NCBI GenBank assembly: GCA_017539045.1
Contig: JAFYHS010000001.1
Coordinates: forward strand, 1 to 64,000
Length of the DNA stretch: 64,000 nucleotides
Direction: 5' to 3'
From: Bacteroidales bacterium
GTDB taxonomy: Bacteria; Bacteroidota; Bacteroidia; Bacteroidales; F082
Position numbers and translations under genes: made by a program. Under the pieces are notes generated by a model. That model saw only the letters and a program-made list of their open reading frames with translations. It had not been told where the DNA came from and did no database searches. Of this stretch, positions 15,506 through 24,366 are shown in pieces (the first letter of the stretch is position 1; each line of letters opens with the position of its first letter).

Positions 15506-17380
15506 ATGAATATTTCCATCAAAATAGAATTGCCTAAAATATGGCCCGGTACATTTGAAAAAGACGAATGGAATTCCATCAATTTTATAGTTGGCCCTAA
15601 TGGAACTGGAAAAACACTATTCTCGGATCAATTATTTACAAAACTTAAAGGTAAAGGTTATAAAGTTCGCCATCTTTCGGCAGAACGCTTATCAGGATTT
15701 GAAAAAACCAATTACACATATTTCACCAATAGTCAATTAACCTCCGGATTAAATATCTCACAATTTAGCCAATATAAGGAATATGGTCAAAACTATGGTT
15801 TATCAACATACGCATTTATTATTCTAAAAGAAAGACTTGATGTAAGAATAAAGATAGAAGCTTTACTATCAGATTTGTTTAGAAAAACCATTCGTTTAGT
15901 TGAAGAAGGAGGCTTTTTAAAACCAAAAATACAAAATATTGACGGAGGAGAAGAATATGGATTAAAAGAGCAAGAATGCCATGGAATGAAGGAAATCATT
16001 TCATTGTTGACCTTTCTTTATGATGACAATAACGATTGCTTAATTTTTGATGAGCCAGAATTACACCTTCATCCTCAATTTCAATCATTTTTCTTGAATG
16101 AGATTAGAAAAATTGCAGGGGATCCTAAAAGCGAACCTGGCAAGAAATTGTTTTTCATCATCACCCATTCTCCATATTTTATTGACATTAGAAATCTCAA
16201 TGATTTACAACATATTCTTGTTTGTCACAACCATCAAATGCCTACATATATTCGAGAAGAAGATTTGGACGAGCAAGATAAGTACATCCTGAAAAAGTTT
16301 TTACCACGCTTTAATACGCATCACAAACAGTTTTTCTTTTCTCCGAATCCAGTTTTCGTAGAAGGATACACTGACCAACAAATAATTACATTATTATTCG
16401 AAAAAACAGGGCAAAACATCGCAGCTTCTGGTTCCTCTGTGATTGATGTCGGAGGAAAAGATGAACTTGCCGTTTTCTATAAATTATGTAGTAAACTTGG
16501 GATTAATTGTCGTATAATTGCTGATTATGATGCGCTTTACAGAGGAAAACTGAGAGAAGTTATTTGTAAGAATGAAAAAATTCAACAGTAGTTTATCAAC
16601 AATGCTTTTGGCAATGATATTGCAAAAAATTTTGGAGAACTTGAAAGACTATTGACCAATATAGCGACTGAATTGGCGGCACAATCATCAACTGACCCAG
16701 AAATCTCAATGGTAATCTCAAAACTAATTGAACTAAACAAGGAAAAAGATAAGAACAAATCTCAAATTTTGGATGTCGTTCATTTGGCATTATATAGGAT
16801 TCAAGATAAACTTAATAGTACTATCCCACAAAAGAAAGATGACATTAATTCATTTATAATTAAACATAAAAAATATATAGAATGCATTAAATCGGGTAAG
16901 ATTTTCATTATTCCAAATGGAGAATTGGAACATTTTTTCAAGGCTTCCACTATCGATTATCTAAATATCACACAAAAAGACAAACTATTTGAAGCAGAAA
17001 GAGATTTCATAATGAAAATGGATGATGCAGAACTCATCAAAAAAGAGTATAACGATTTGATGCCACTATTGACAGAATCTGTTCCGCATATAAAAGTAGA
17101 TATTATAAATCATATAAAATTTGCAGTTGTTGATTGGATTCAGAAAGTTCAAAATGCCGTAGCCAGAAACGAAGTAAAAAACGTCCAATCGTTAAAAGCC
17201 AATGCACGTGTTAATTATTCAACTTATAATCAGATTTTGGAATGTAAGGATGAAGATTTTACATTAAATCCAGACGAAACATTCAAATGTACCATTTACT
17301 TGAAATCATCAGTTATTGGAGAAGAAAAGCAAATCACTTTTTCAGATAAAACGACACCAAGAAATTTTAATATAGAATAA
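15506..17380 (+). pseudogene. AAA ATPase-TOPRIM (OLD-like) nuclease, interrupted by in-frame TAG
   Basis: One frame runs from ATG 15506 to the stop at 17380, broken once by TAG at 16589-16591. The first part has Walker A (GPNGTGKT, about residue 30), Walker B (LIFDEPELHLHP, about 180) and an ITHSPYFI switch. A TOPRIM domain follows with Glu in FVEGYTDQ (about 286) and IADYDAL (about 340). The part after the stop is helical and continues sensibly (FINNAFGNDIAKNFGEL). This is the ABC-ATPase plus TOPRIM plan of OLD-family nucleases such as GajA of the Gabija defence system. A CAG-to-TAG change would explain the break. The N-terminal fragment keeps both active sites, so partial activity or readthrough is possible. 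Confidence 0.85.
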
Positions 17381-17401
17381 CATGTCCTTCAACGAAATAA
17401 A
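17376..17401 (+). repeat. Direct repeat copy 2, the functional hsdR start
   Basis: Partner of 15427-15452; the two differ at one base (AATAAC against AATAAT before the ATG). The distance between copies is 1,949 bases, nearly all taken up by the AAA-TOPRIM gene. Confidence 0.9.
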
Positions 17402-20342
17402 CGCAGTCGAGAACTTCGTCATCCATACAATGACGGGGGTGAACTTGAACGAGAGCGGCATGGCGCATGAGGCGGCGGCTTCCTACGGGGCGCAGTGGGA
17501 GTACCTGCCTGCCATGGAACTGCCGCGCGAGATTACCGAGGTAATGGTAGAAACGGAGGTGAAGAACGCCCTCGTCCGTCTCAACCCTGAGATTGCCGCA
17601 CAACCCGAACGCGCCGATGAGGTCATCTATAAGCTGCGTTCCATTCTGCTGTCGGTACACAGCACCGGCCTTGTGCGTGCCAATGAGGAGTTTGCCGAAT
17701 GGCTCAAGGGCAACAAGACCATGCCCTTCGGCAAAAATTACGCCCATGTGCCCGTCCGCCTCATCGATTTCGAGCGTATTGCCAACAACAAGTTTCAGTT
17801 GGTAAACCAATTCAGCATCCGCAACCGCGAGACCAAACGCCCCGACATCGTGATGTTTGTCAACGGCTTCCCGTTGGTGGTGGGCGAAACCAAAACACCT
17901 GTCCGTCCATCCGTGACGTGGCTCGATGCCGCCTCCGACATCCACGACGGCTACGAAAACAGCGTGCCGGAACTGTTTGTGCCCAATGTGTTCAGCTTCG
18001 CCACCGAAGGACGAGAGTTGTTCTATGGTGCCGTGCGTACGCCGCTGGAATTCTGGTCGGCATGGCGGCTCAACGAAGGCGCCGAAGATTCGGAAATGCC
18101 TGGTTTGGAAAATGTTTCCGCCGAGATGCGGCAGTTGCTGTCGCCCAAGACCTTGCTCGACATCCTTTACAATTTCACCACCTACACCACCAACAAGAGC
18201 CGTCAGCGCATCAAGGTGGTGTGCCGCTACCAGCAGTACGAAGGCGCCAACCGCATTGTGGAACGCGTGCTGGAAAACAAAATCAAACGCGGCCTGATAT
18301 GGCACTTCCAAGGCTCGGGCAAGTCGCTGCTGATGCTCTTTGCCGCACAGAAGATGCGCCGTATGCCCGAATTGAAAAGCCCCACCGTGATGATTGTGGT
18401 GGACCGCATCGACTTGGACTCGCAGACGCAGAATGTCTTTAAGGAAGCACCCAATGTGATGCCCACGGAGGACATCGACACGCTGAACAAGTTCTTGGAA
18501 AACGATGCCCGCTATATCATCATCACCACTATCTTCAAGTTCAAGGATGCCAAGCCCAACATCAACCGCCGCGACAACATCATCGTAATGGTGGACGAAG
18601 CGCATCGCACGCAGGAAGGCGATCTCGGTCAGCGGATGCGTGCTGCCTTGCCCAACGCATTCTTCTTCGGTCTTACGGGAACGCCTATCAACAAGTCGGA
18701 GCACAACACCTTCTGGACTTTCGGCGCACAGGAGGACAAAGGCGGATATATGAGCCGTTACTCCTTCGAGGACGCCCTGCGCGACAACACCATCCTGCCG
18801 CTGCATTTCGAGCCTCGCCTGTTGGACATCCACATCGACCGCGATGCCGTGGACGAAGAGTTTGAGCGACTTTCCAACGAATTGGACGAAGACGCAAAAA
18901 TCACCCTCAGCAGCAAGGCCGCCAAGATGCTGGAGTTTTTGAAGTCGCCTGAACGCATACAGATTGTCTGCAAGGACATTGCCGAGCATTATCGCGACAA
19001 GGTGGAGCCACAAGGTTTCAAAGCCATGATTGTCACACCCGACCGCGAAGCCTGCCATCTCTACAAGATGGAGCTGAACAACTACTTCCCCGATTCCGCT
19101 TCGGCGGTGGTCATCTCCACCTCGGGCAAAGGCGAGGACGAGCTGAAACGGCTCTACAGCCTCACCAAAGACGAGCAGGAAAAGGTGATTGAGAAATTCA
19201 ACAAGACCGATTCGGAACTGAAATTCCTGATTGTCACCGCCAAACTGCTCACGGGTTTCGACTCGCCCATCTTACAAACCATGTATTTGGACAAATCGTT
19301 GAAAGACCACACGTTGTTGCAGGCCATCTGCCGCACCAACCGCAAGTTCCCGAACAAGACTTTCGGTCGCATTGTGGATTATTTTGGTGTGTTTGATGAT
19401 GCCGCCAAGGCTTTGGAATTCGATGAGGATGTGATGAAGAAGGTCATCACCAACCTCAACGACTTGATTAACGAACTGCCGCAAGCCATGGCAGACACGC
19501 TGTCGCATTTCGAAGGCGTGGACCGCACCGTTGACGGCTTCGACGGTTTGCAAGCCGCACAGGAAGCCATCAATACCAACGAAAAGCGTGATGCCTTCGC
19601 CGCCGACTATCGCCGTCTGTCCAACATTTGGGAGTCGCTTTCCCCCGACCCTGCTTTGGAACCTTATCGCGTGGATTACAAATGGCTCTCCAATGTATAT
19701 CAATCCGTTAGGCCTTCGGGTCCCGATGCTTTAGGCAAGCTGATTTGGCTTTCCTTGGGCGCACAGACCAAGAAGATCATGTACGACAACATCCATGTGG
19801 CAGGCATCCATACCGACATGGAAGAGGTGATATTGGATGAAATGATGGTCTCGACTTTGATGGGCAACAAGGATATGAAGGCTGCCAAACGAATGGAGCG
19901 TGAACTCATCAAGCGTTTCAAGAAACATGCCGACAAACCCAAGTTCATCGAATTGAGCAAACGTCTGGAAGCCCTGCGTGACAAAGCGGAACAAGGACTG
20001 ATTTCGAGTATCGAGTTCATCAAGGAACTTTGTCAGATTGCCCGTGAAACCTTGCAGGCAGAGAAACAAGAAGCAGAGGTGGAAGTCCGCAAGACCGGCA
20101 AGGAAGCCTTAACTGAGCTGTTCTTGGAACTGCGCACCGAAGACACGCCCGCCGTGGTGGGCCGCATCGTCGCCGATATAGACAGCATTGTTAAGGTGGT
20201 CCGTTTCCCTGGCTGGCAAAACACCAACGCTGGCGAACGCGAGGTACAGAAAGCGTTGCGTAAAACCTTGTTAAAATACAAGTTACACAAGGAAGAAGCG
20301 CTGTTCAATAAGGCTTATATGTATATTAGGGAGTATTATTAA
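17382..20342 (+). CDS. hsdR: Type I restriction endonuclease subunit R
   Basis: HsdR cuts unmethylated DNA after ATP-driven translocation by the HsdM/HsdS complex. This 986-aa protein has the PD-(D/E)xK nuclease site (Asp155 in RPDIVMF; Glu169-Thr-Lys171 in VVGETKTP). The helicase motor has Walker A GSGKS (311-315), the DEAH box 405-408 (VDEAHRTQ) and later motifs such as LTGTPINKSE and LLTGFDSP. A C-terminal helical part follows that would bind the methylase. No damage is seen. Base composition is host-like, in contrast to the AT-rich cargo on both sides. One base separates its ATG from the upstream pseudogene's stop codon. Confidence 0.97.
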   Translation: MSFNEINAVENFVIHTMTGVNLNESGMAHEAAASYGAQWEYLPAMELPREITEVMVETEVKNALVRLNPEIAAQPERADEVIYKLRSILLSVHSTGLVRANEEFAEWLKGNKTMPFGKNYAHVPVRLIDFERIANNKFQLVNQFSIRNRETKRPDIVMFVNGFPLVVGETKTPVRPSVTWLDAASDIHDGYENSVPELFVPNVFSFATEGRELFYGAVRTPLEFWSAWRLNEGAEDSEMPGLENVSAEMRQLLSPKTLLDILYNFTTYTTNKSRQRIKVVCRYQQYEGANRIVERVLENKIKRGLIWHFQGSGKSLLMLFAAQKMRRMPELKSPTVMIVVDRIDLDSQTQNVFKEAPNVMPTEDIDTLNKFLENDARYIIITTIFKFKDAKPNINRRDNIIVMVDEAHRTQEGDLGQRMRAALPNAFFFGLTGTPINKSEHNTFWTFGAQEDKGGYMSRYSFEDALRDNTILPLHFEPRLLDIHIDRDAVDEEFERLSNELDEDAKITLSSKAAKMLEFLKSPERIQIVCKDIAEHYRDKVEPQGFKAMIVTPDREACHLYKMELNNYFPDSASAVVISTSGKGEDELKRLYSLTKDEQEKVIEKFNKTDSELKFLIVTAKLLTGFDSPILQTMYLDKSLKDHTLLQAICRTNRKFPNKTFGRIVDYFGVFDDAAKALEFDEDVMKKVITNLNDLINELPQAMADTLSHFEGVDRTVDGFDGLQAAQEAINTNEKRDAFAADYRRLSNIWESLSPDPALEPYRVDYKWLSNVYQSVRPSGPDALGKLIWLSLGAQTKKIMYDNIHVAGIHTDMEEVILDEMMVSTLMGNKDMKAAKRMERELIKRFKKHADKPKFIELSKRLEALRDKAEQGLISSIEFIKELCQIARETLQAEKQEAEVEVRKTGKEALTELFLELRTEDTPAVVGRIVADIDSIVKVVRFPGWQNTNAGEREVQKALRKTLLKYKLHKEEALFNKAYMYIREYY

Positions 20343-20351
20343 CGCAAAACA

Positions 20352-23264
20352 ATGAATACAACAAGAATAATAAAGTGCCTAATTGCTTCCCCAGGGGATG
20401 TAGCCAAAGAACGAGATATTTGCGAAGAAGTTTTTGATGAGCTAAACCGCGAAACAGGTGATATACTAGGTTTCCGTTTTGAATCGGTTCGATGGGAAAA
20501 GGATACTCATGCTGGGTGCAGTGATTATGTACAAGATGTGATCAATCAACAATTTGAAGATAGGTATAATTTGGTTATAGGCATCATGTATTCACGGTTT
20601 GGAACGCCAACGCCAGTCGCGGGTTCTGGAACTGAAGAGGAGTTTAACAATGCATACGAAAAATGGAAGTCAGGAGAAATTGACGATATTTTGTTTTACT
20701 TTAATATAGCATCTATTCCTCAAAATATATTAGACACAAAACAATTCGAGAAAGTACAAGAATTCAAGAAGCGTTTAGATGGATTAGTATATTATAGAGA
20801 ATATGAAGGCACTGATAATTTTAAATCGTTTTTAAAGCAGGAATTATCAAACTATGTCCGCCAAAAATATGGGAAAAAAGGTAAATCACAGAAGAAAGAT
20901 ATAAAGGTAAAAATCAGAGAAAGTAGTATTACACAAAAAGAGCTGTCTTATAAATACTTACTAGCATGGAATGAAGCAGAAGATCTTTTATATAAAGACG
21001 GCAATTTGAATGGAATCACAAAAAAGATAGACAAACAGAAGAAAAGCATTGTTTTTTGCAAGAACATACATCCACAAGAAGGCTCTATAAACCAATTATT
21101 GAGAAGGCAACCCGCGGGTAAAGATGAAGCTAGTTTGTTAGCAATGGCAATAGACGAGTGTGGATTGAACCCTTACTATTATTCAAAAGTCATTCAAGAT
21201 TATGAAGAATTAGACAAATTACCTTTGTGGAAGCTATTAAAAGCAAAAGAAGCGACATTCAATGGCGATGAGACAATTCTTCAAGAAGAAGGTGATGAAT
21301 ATGTTTATGAGAACATCCAAAGGAATCTGTTCCATTTGGATTTTGATAAAGCAAATGACCTAATTGAGAATTGGTCACCTAGTAATAGTTTTGTCGTGCA
21401 AAAAGCAATGAGACTCGCGACAATCAATGAACATCGTGATGAGGCTAAAGCATTATTGAATGGCTATATTGAGAAAGAGAAAAACATTGCAAGGCAAATG
21501 TATGCTATGCAAATTGTGAACTATATTTCAGGGCAATATCCGAGGCCATATAACATGGACGAATTCTTTAAATTTGGTATAGATGGCATCGGAGACATAC
21601 TGAGTTATATGGTTCAGCAGTTAAAGGGTAAAATCGAAAAACCAAATGCAAGAGGATATATTGGCACAACTATGAACATTGGAGGGGGTAATCCGAATTA
21701 TGAAAAGAGCTTGAGGGTTTTGCGCTTTATTGCCGATTCGGGATTATATGTGAGTTACGGCTTTACATACATGTTTGATATAGCATCATGGTATCTTGTG
21801 TTTCAGAATCTTTATAAGGAATTCCCATATCCATGCTTTTTCTACAGCATCCAATACAGCGATAATAGTGTGTTAACTCGAATAGGCCAAGATTTTGCTT
21901 TTTCTCCCGAGTTGTTAGATTTCAATAAAGATATTCTGATTCGCTCATTGAATGCTATGGGGCATGAGTCCATGCCAGTTGATTTAGTTGGCGGTTTATT
22001 GAGGGTTACTGGACCAATATATATGGCTGTTGACGAAGGAGAATGGTTTGAGTTGTTCAAAGCAAATGTTTTTGATAAGCTTATTAACAACTACGATAAA
22101 TTAGATATTTCTGCGCCTTTGGTAAAAAATATAGCTAATGCGTTAGTAAGTTTGAAGAAACATAAGAATATTGTTTGCATTCTGTCAGCCTTATTATCTC
22201 ATTATCGAGAAAACCACAAACTGACGGATATTCTGATTAGAGACAATTTGCATATCAAGTATATCAAAGATATGCCTGATGAAATAGAAAACATGCTAAT
22301 TGGTCTAATTGGAGATTATCCAAACAATGACATTACTGAATTGATGTATGTTTTGGATAAAGAAAATCAATTAGCAGAGGCAATACGGTGTCAGTTTATT
22401 AAGCGAATATCAGAAATTACTTTGGATGAGTTGCCACAAGAACTCGCATTGTCACTCTATTTGTGTTATCTCTGCAAAAGTGATCCTGAAACAATGAAAA
22501 AGGCAAAAAGCTTTTTACTTAAACACGATATCTGGCATTGTGGAGTAATGGAGAATGGTAAAGGCTGGTCTGCTCCAAATTATCTTCGTCTTAATGTATT
22601 GAAAGAAAAGATTGAATGGACGGATGAGGAATTTAAGCGTATTTGTGAGAATCTGGAAAACAATATTCAAAGGTTTAATGAAGCTGATGATATGCTAGTT
22701 AAAAGTCCGTTTGGAAGGAATATTCAAACACAGTATTTGTCTGATATTTTAAGGTTTATTGATGGGCAAAATGACAAAAGACACGAGTCGTTGATGGATA
22801 TTCGAAGAAAAACGGAAAAATTACTTAAAAACCGTGTTTCTTATAAGAATCTAATTGAGGGCATGTTATCCAAACAATCAGCTGATGTTGATAGTGCACT
22901 GGAAGATGTAATACACGGAATAACTGCTCAAGGATTATCTATGTATCTGAATGAATTTAACTTCATACTTGATAAAGCTATTATTGGAGAAGGGACTACT
23001 ATCAATAGAATGTTGGAGTTAATACGTTGTGTCGTTAACGAACATCCTAACGAAATAATTGACTTGAATCTAAGTGGCAAACTCCATGTGTTATTATCAA
23101 TCTATAAAGACCGTTGGTCGACACTTCAGGAGTTTAAACCGGTATGGTCTTTTAACTATTTACACTCTATAGCAAGTTTTTTGCGAGACAATGGATACAA
23201 TAGTTCTGATGTGGTTTCCTATTGGTTAAATGATTCTTATGTCAAATTGTTTATTAGAGTTTAA
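20352..23264 (+). CDS. DUF4062-domain protein, 970 aa
   Basis: The first about 120 residues match DUF4062: KCLIASPGDVAKERDICEEV, then NQQFEDRYNLVIGIMYSRFGTPTPVAGSGTEEEFNNAY as two spaced blocks. This is a Rossmann-like domain found at the N terminus of large conflict-related proteins. The remaining about 800 residues are mostly helical with no P-loop, nuclease or protease motif that I can see, and may form a helical-repeat sensor. It starts nine bases after hsdR on the same strand and is AT-rich, so it reads as accessory defence cargo co-transcribed with the restriction system. The function is unknown; a recognition-plus-effector architecture is my inference. Confidence 0.8.
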   Translation: MNTTRIIKCLIASPGDVAKERDICEEVFDELNRETGDILGFRFESVRWEKDTHAGCSDYVQDVINQQFEDRYNLVIGIMYSRFGTPTPVAGSGTEEEFNNAYEKWKSGEIDDILFYFNIASIPQNILDTKQFEKVQEFKKRLDGLVYYREYEGTDNFKSFLKQELSNYVRQKYGKKGKSQKKDIKVKIRESSITQKELSYKYLLAWNEAEDLLYKDGNLNGITKKIDKQKKSIVFCKNIHPQEGSINQLLRRQPAGKDEASLLAMAIDECGLNPYYYSKVIQDYEELDKLPLWKLLKAKEATFNGDETILQEEGDEYVYENIQRNLFHLDFDKANDLIENWSPSNSFVVQKAMRLATINEHRDEAKALLNGYIEKEKNIARQMYAMQIVNYISGQYPRPYNMDEFFKFGIDGIGDILSYMVQQLKGKIEKPNARGYIGTTMNIGGGNPNYEKSLRVLRFIADSGLYVSYGFTYMFDIASWYLVFQNLYKEFPYPCFFYSIQYSDNSVLTRIGQDFAFSPELLDFNKDILIRSLNAMGHESMPVDLVGGLLRVTGPIYMAVDEGEWFELFKANVFDKLINNYDKLDISAPLVKNIANALVSLKKHKNIVCILSALLSHYRENHKLTDILIRDNLHIKYIKDMPDEIENMLIGLIGDYPNNDITELMYVLDKENQLAEAIRCQFIKRISEITLDELPQELALSLYLCYLCKSDPETMKKAKSFLLKHDIWHCGVMENGKGWSAPNYLRLNVLKEKIEWTDEEFKRICENLENNIQRFNEADDMLVKSPFGRNIQTQYLSDILRFIDGQNDKRHESLMDIRRKTEKLLKNRVSYKNLIEGMLSKQSADVDSALEDVIHGITAQGLSMYLNEFNFILDKAIIGEGTTINRMLELIRCVVNEHPNEIIDLNLSGKLHVLLSIYKDRWSTLQEFKPVWSFNYLHSIASFLRDNGYNSSDVVSYWLNDSYVKLFIRV

Positions 23265-23273
23265 AGCACTTCA

Positions 23274-23309
23274 TTTGGGAACCTGGCCGTTTTTTGTTTG
23301 GGAACCTGG
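23274..23309 (+). repeat. Two direct copies of a 13-base repeat
   Basis: TTTGGGAACCTGG occurs at 23274-23286 and 23297-23309, 23 bases apart, just after the DUF4062 stop. Short repeats of this kind occur inside the ends of some IS21-type elements; no transposase is present here, so it may be an element remnant or a binding site. Confidence 0.6.
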
Positions 23310-23322
23310 AAAACAATTGTGT

Positions 23323-23330
23323 TAACTTTG
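23323..23330 (+). promoter_or_regulatory. Orphan -7 box
   Basis: Reads TAACTTTG with a TTTG 22 bases upstream (23297-23300), inside the second 13-base repeat. No plus-strand gene follows within the next 2 kb. Confidence 0.3.
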
Positions 23331-23475
23331 TGAAAAGCATTCTTCTATTTCTTTTAAACACTATAGTTGTATCAAGAAAACTCCATTATTGCAATTTGTT
23401 TATGTCGCTAATAAAACGACTTGTCAGACAAAAATATACGATAATAAAAGAGATGCCTCAAATCTTTTGACATAG
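23331..23475. other. AT-rich gap between converging defence genes
   Basis: No open reading frame, RNA fold or terminator is convincing here. It joins the plus-strand DUF4062 gene to the converging minus-strand unknown gene and may mark the right edge of the imported block. Confidence 0.4.
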
Positions 23476-24303
23476 TCATTTCTTTATTTGTGAAGTAATG
23501 GAGTTAAGTGTCTTCTTAACCTCTTCAATCTTTTTCTTCTTTGCCAACTGTTCAAGCCTTTCATCTAATATGAGTTCAATGCTTTGACGCATGCAGTCAA
23601 AATAGGCCAAGCAATCTTCTTCGGTCAATTGATGGATACCCTTACTTAATATTCCATAGATTTCATGGTTTTCAACAATAAATGAAGGCAGATAACCATT
23701 TAATGACATTATCTTTTCATCCATTCTCTGCTTTTCAAATTGTTCAGCATCTACTTTCCCATCTTGTACTGCCTCGGTATAAGCATCCATAACTAGTTTT
23801 TCAAAAATCCTCCTCAAATATACAAATGAGCCTATTCCAACGCCATTGGCGGCAAGTCCAATGGCTTTGGTAAATTCTCGAAGAATGCTTTTATCCAAAA
23901 CTTTATCGTACTGTTTGACTTGCCCAATATGAATGTCCGCAACAGATGGATATTGGCCGACTTTCATTATTATTGAATTGTCAAAATCATGAAAAACTGC
24001 TATCGTAATCTTATCACCGTATCTTTGACATCTAAGTATAATGGTCTTTACTCCAGTTTCCTTAAGTATAGAATCATAATGATTTATATGTGTTGAAAAA
24101 TACATTCCATTGCTTTTCTCTCGCAAATCACCTATCCCCTGAATGATGAGAAATGTAGAATCACACCTTTTTTCTGGATTATACCCATCAACAGAAGTCT
24201 TAGTATTCCAACTAGTTATTTTATCAATAAGATCCGTATAACCATTTTTTTCATCTATTTTCTGATATAAAGGTAGATCAAAAACAAATTCTTCCAAAGT
24301 CAT
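23476..24303 (-). CDS. Protein of unknown function, 275 aa
   Basis: No family recognised. The protein appears soluble. The first half is beta-rich (TFLIIQGIGDLREKSNGMYF, then TIILRCQRYGDKITIAVFHD). The middle has HIGQVKQYDKVLD and a helical block, GSFVYLRRIFEKLVMDAYTEA. The C terminus has GIHQLTEEDCLAYFDCMRQS and ends in a Lys-rich coiled coil. The helical second half recalls DUF4145-like or abortive-infection-type helical domains, but the match is weak. An unusually good ribosome-binding site for this group (GGAGG, nine bases from the ATG) supports the start. It is AT-rich like the cargo next to it and lies in the defence island on the opposite strand. Confidence 0.65.
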   Translation of the reverse strand: MTLEEFVFDLPLYQKIDEKNGYTDLIDKITSWNTKTSVDGYNPEKRCDSTFLIIQGIGDLREKSNGMYFSTHINHYDSILKETGVKTIILRCQRYGDKITIAVFHDFDNSIIMKVGQYPSVADIHIGQVKQYDKVLDKSILREFTKAIGLAANGVGIGSFVYLRRIFEKLVMDAYTEAVQDGKVDAEQFEKQRMDEKIMSLNGYLPSFIVENHEIYGILSKGIHQLTEEDCLAYFDCMRQSIELILDERLEQLAKKKKIEEVKKTLNSITSQIKK

Positions 24304-24366
24304 TTTATTATCCTCCGTTTTTATACAAATGTTGTTCTGTAACCTTATCTATTAACCATAAGAAAA

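Noticed and set aside
16589..16591. Recoding of TAG as an amino acid
   Set aside because: Several intact genes in the window end in TAG (purN, the first YitT gene, hsdS, the two-TM gene and the inhibitor gene), so TAG is a normal stop here.
17367..19058. Long open frame of 563 codons on the minus strand
   Set aside because: It lies wholly opposite hsdR, whose domains are complete. Its sequence is rich in His, Val and Gly, as expected of antisense to a GC-rich gene, and shows no family motif.
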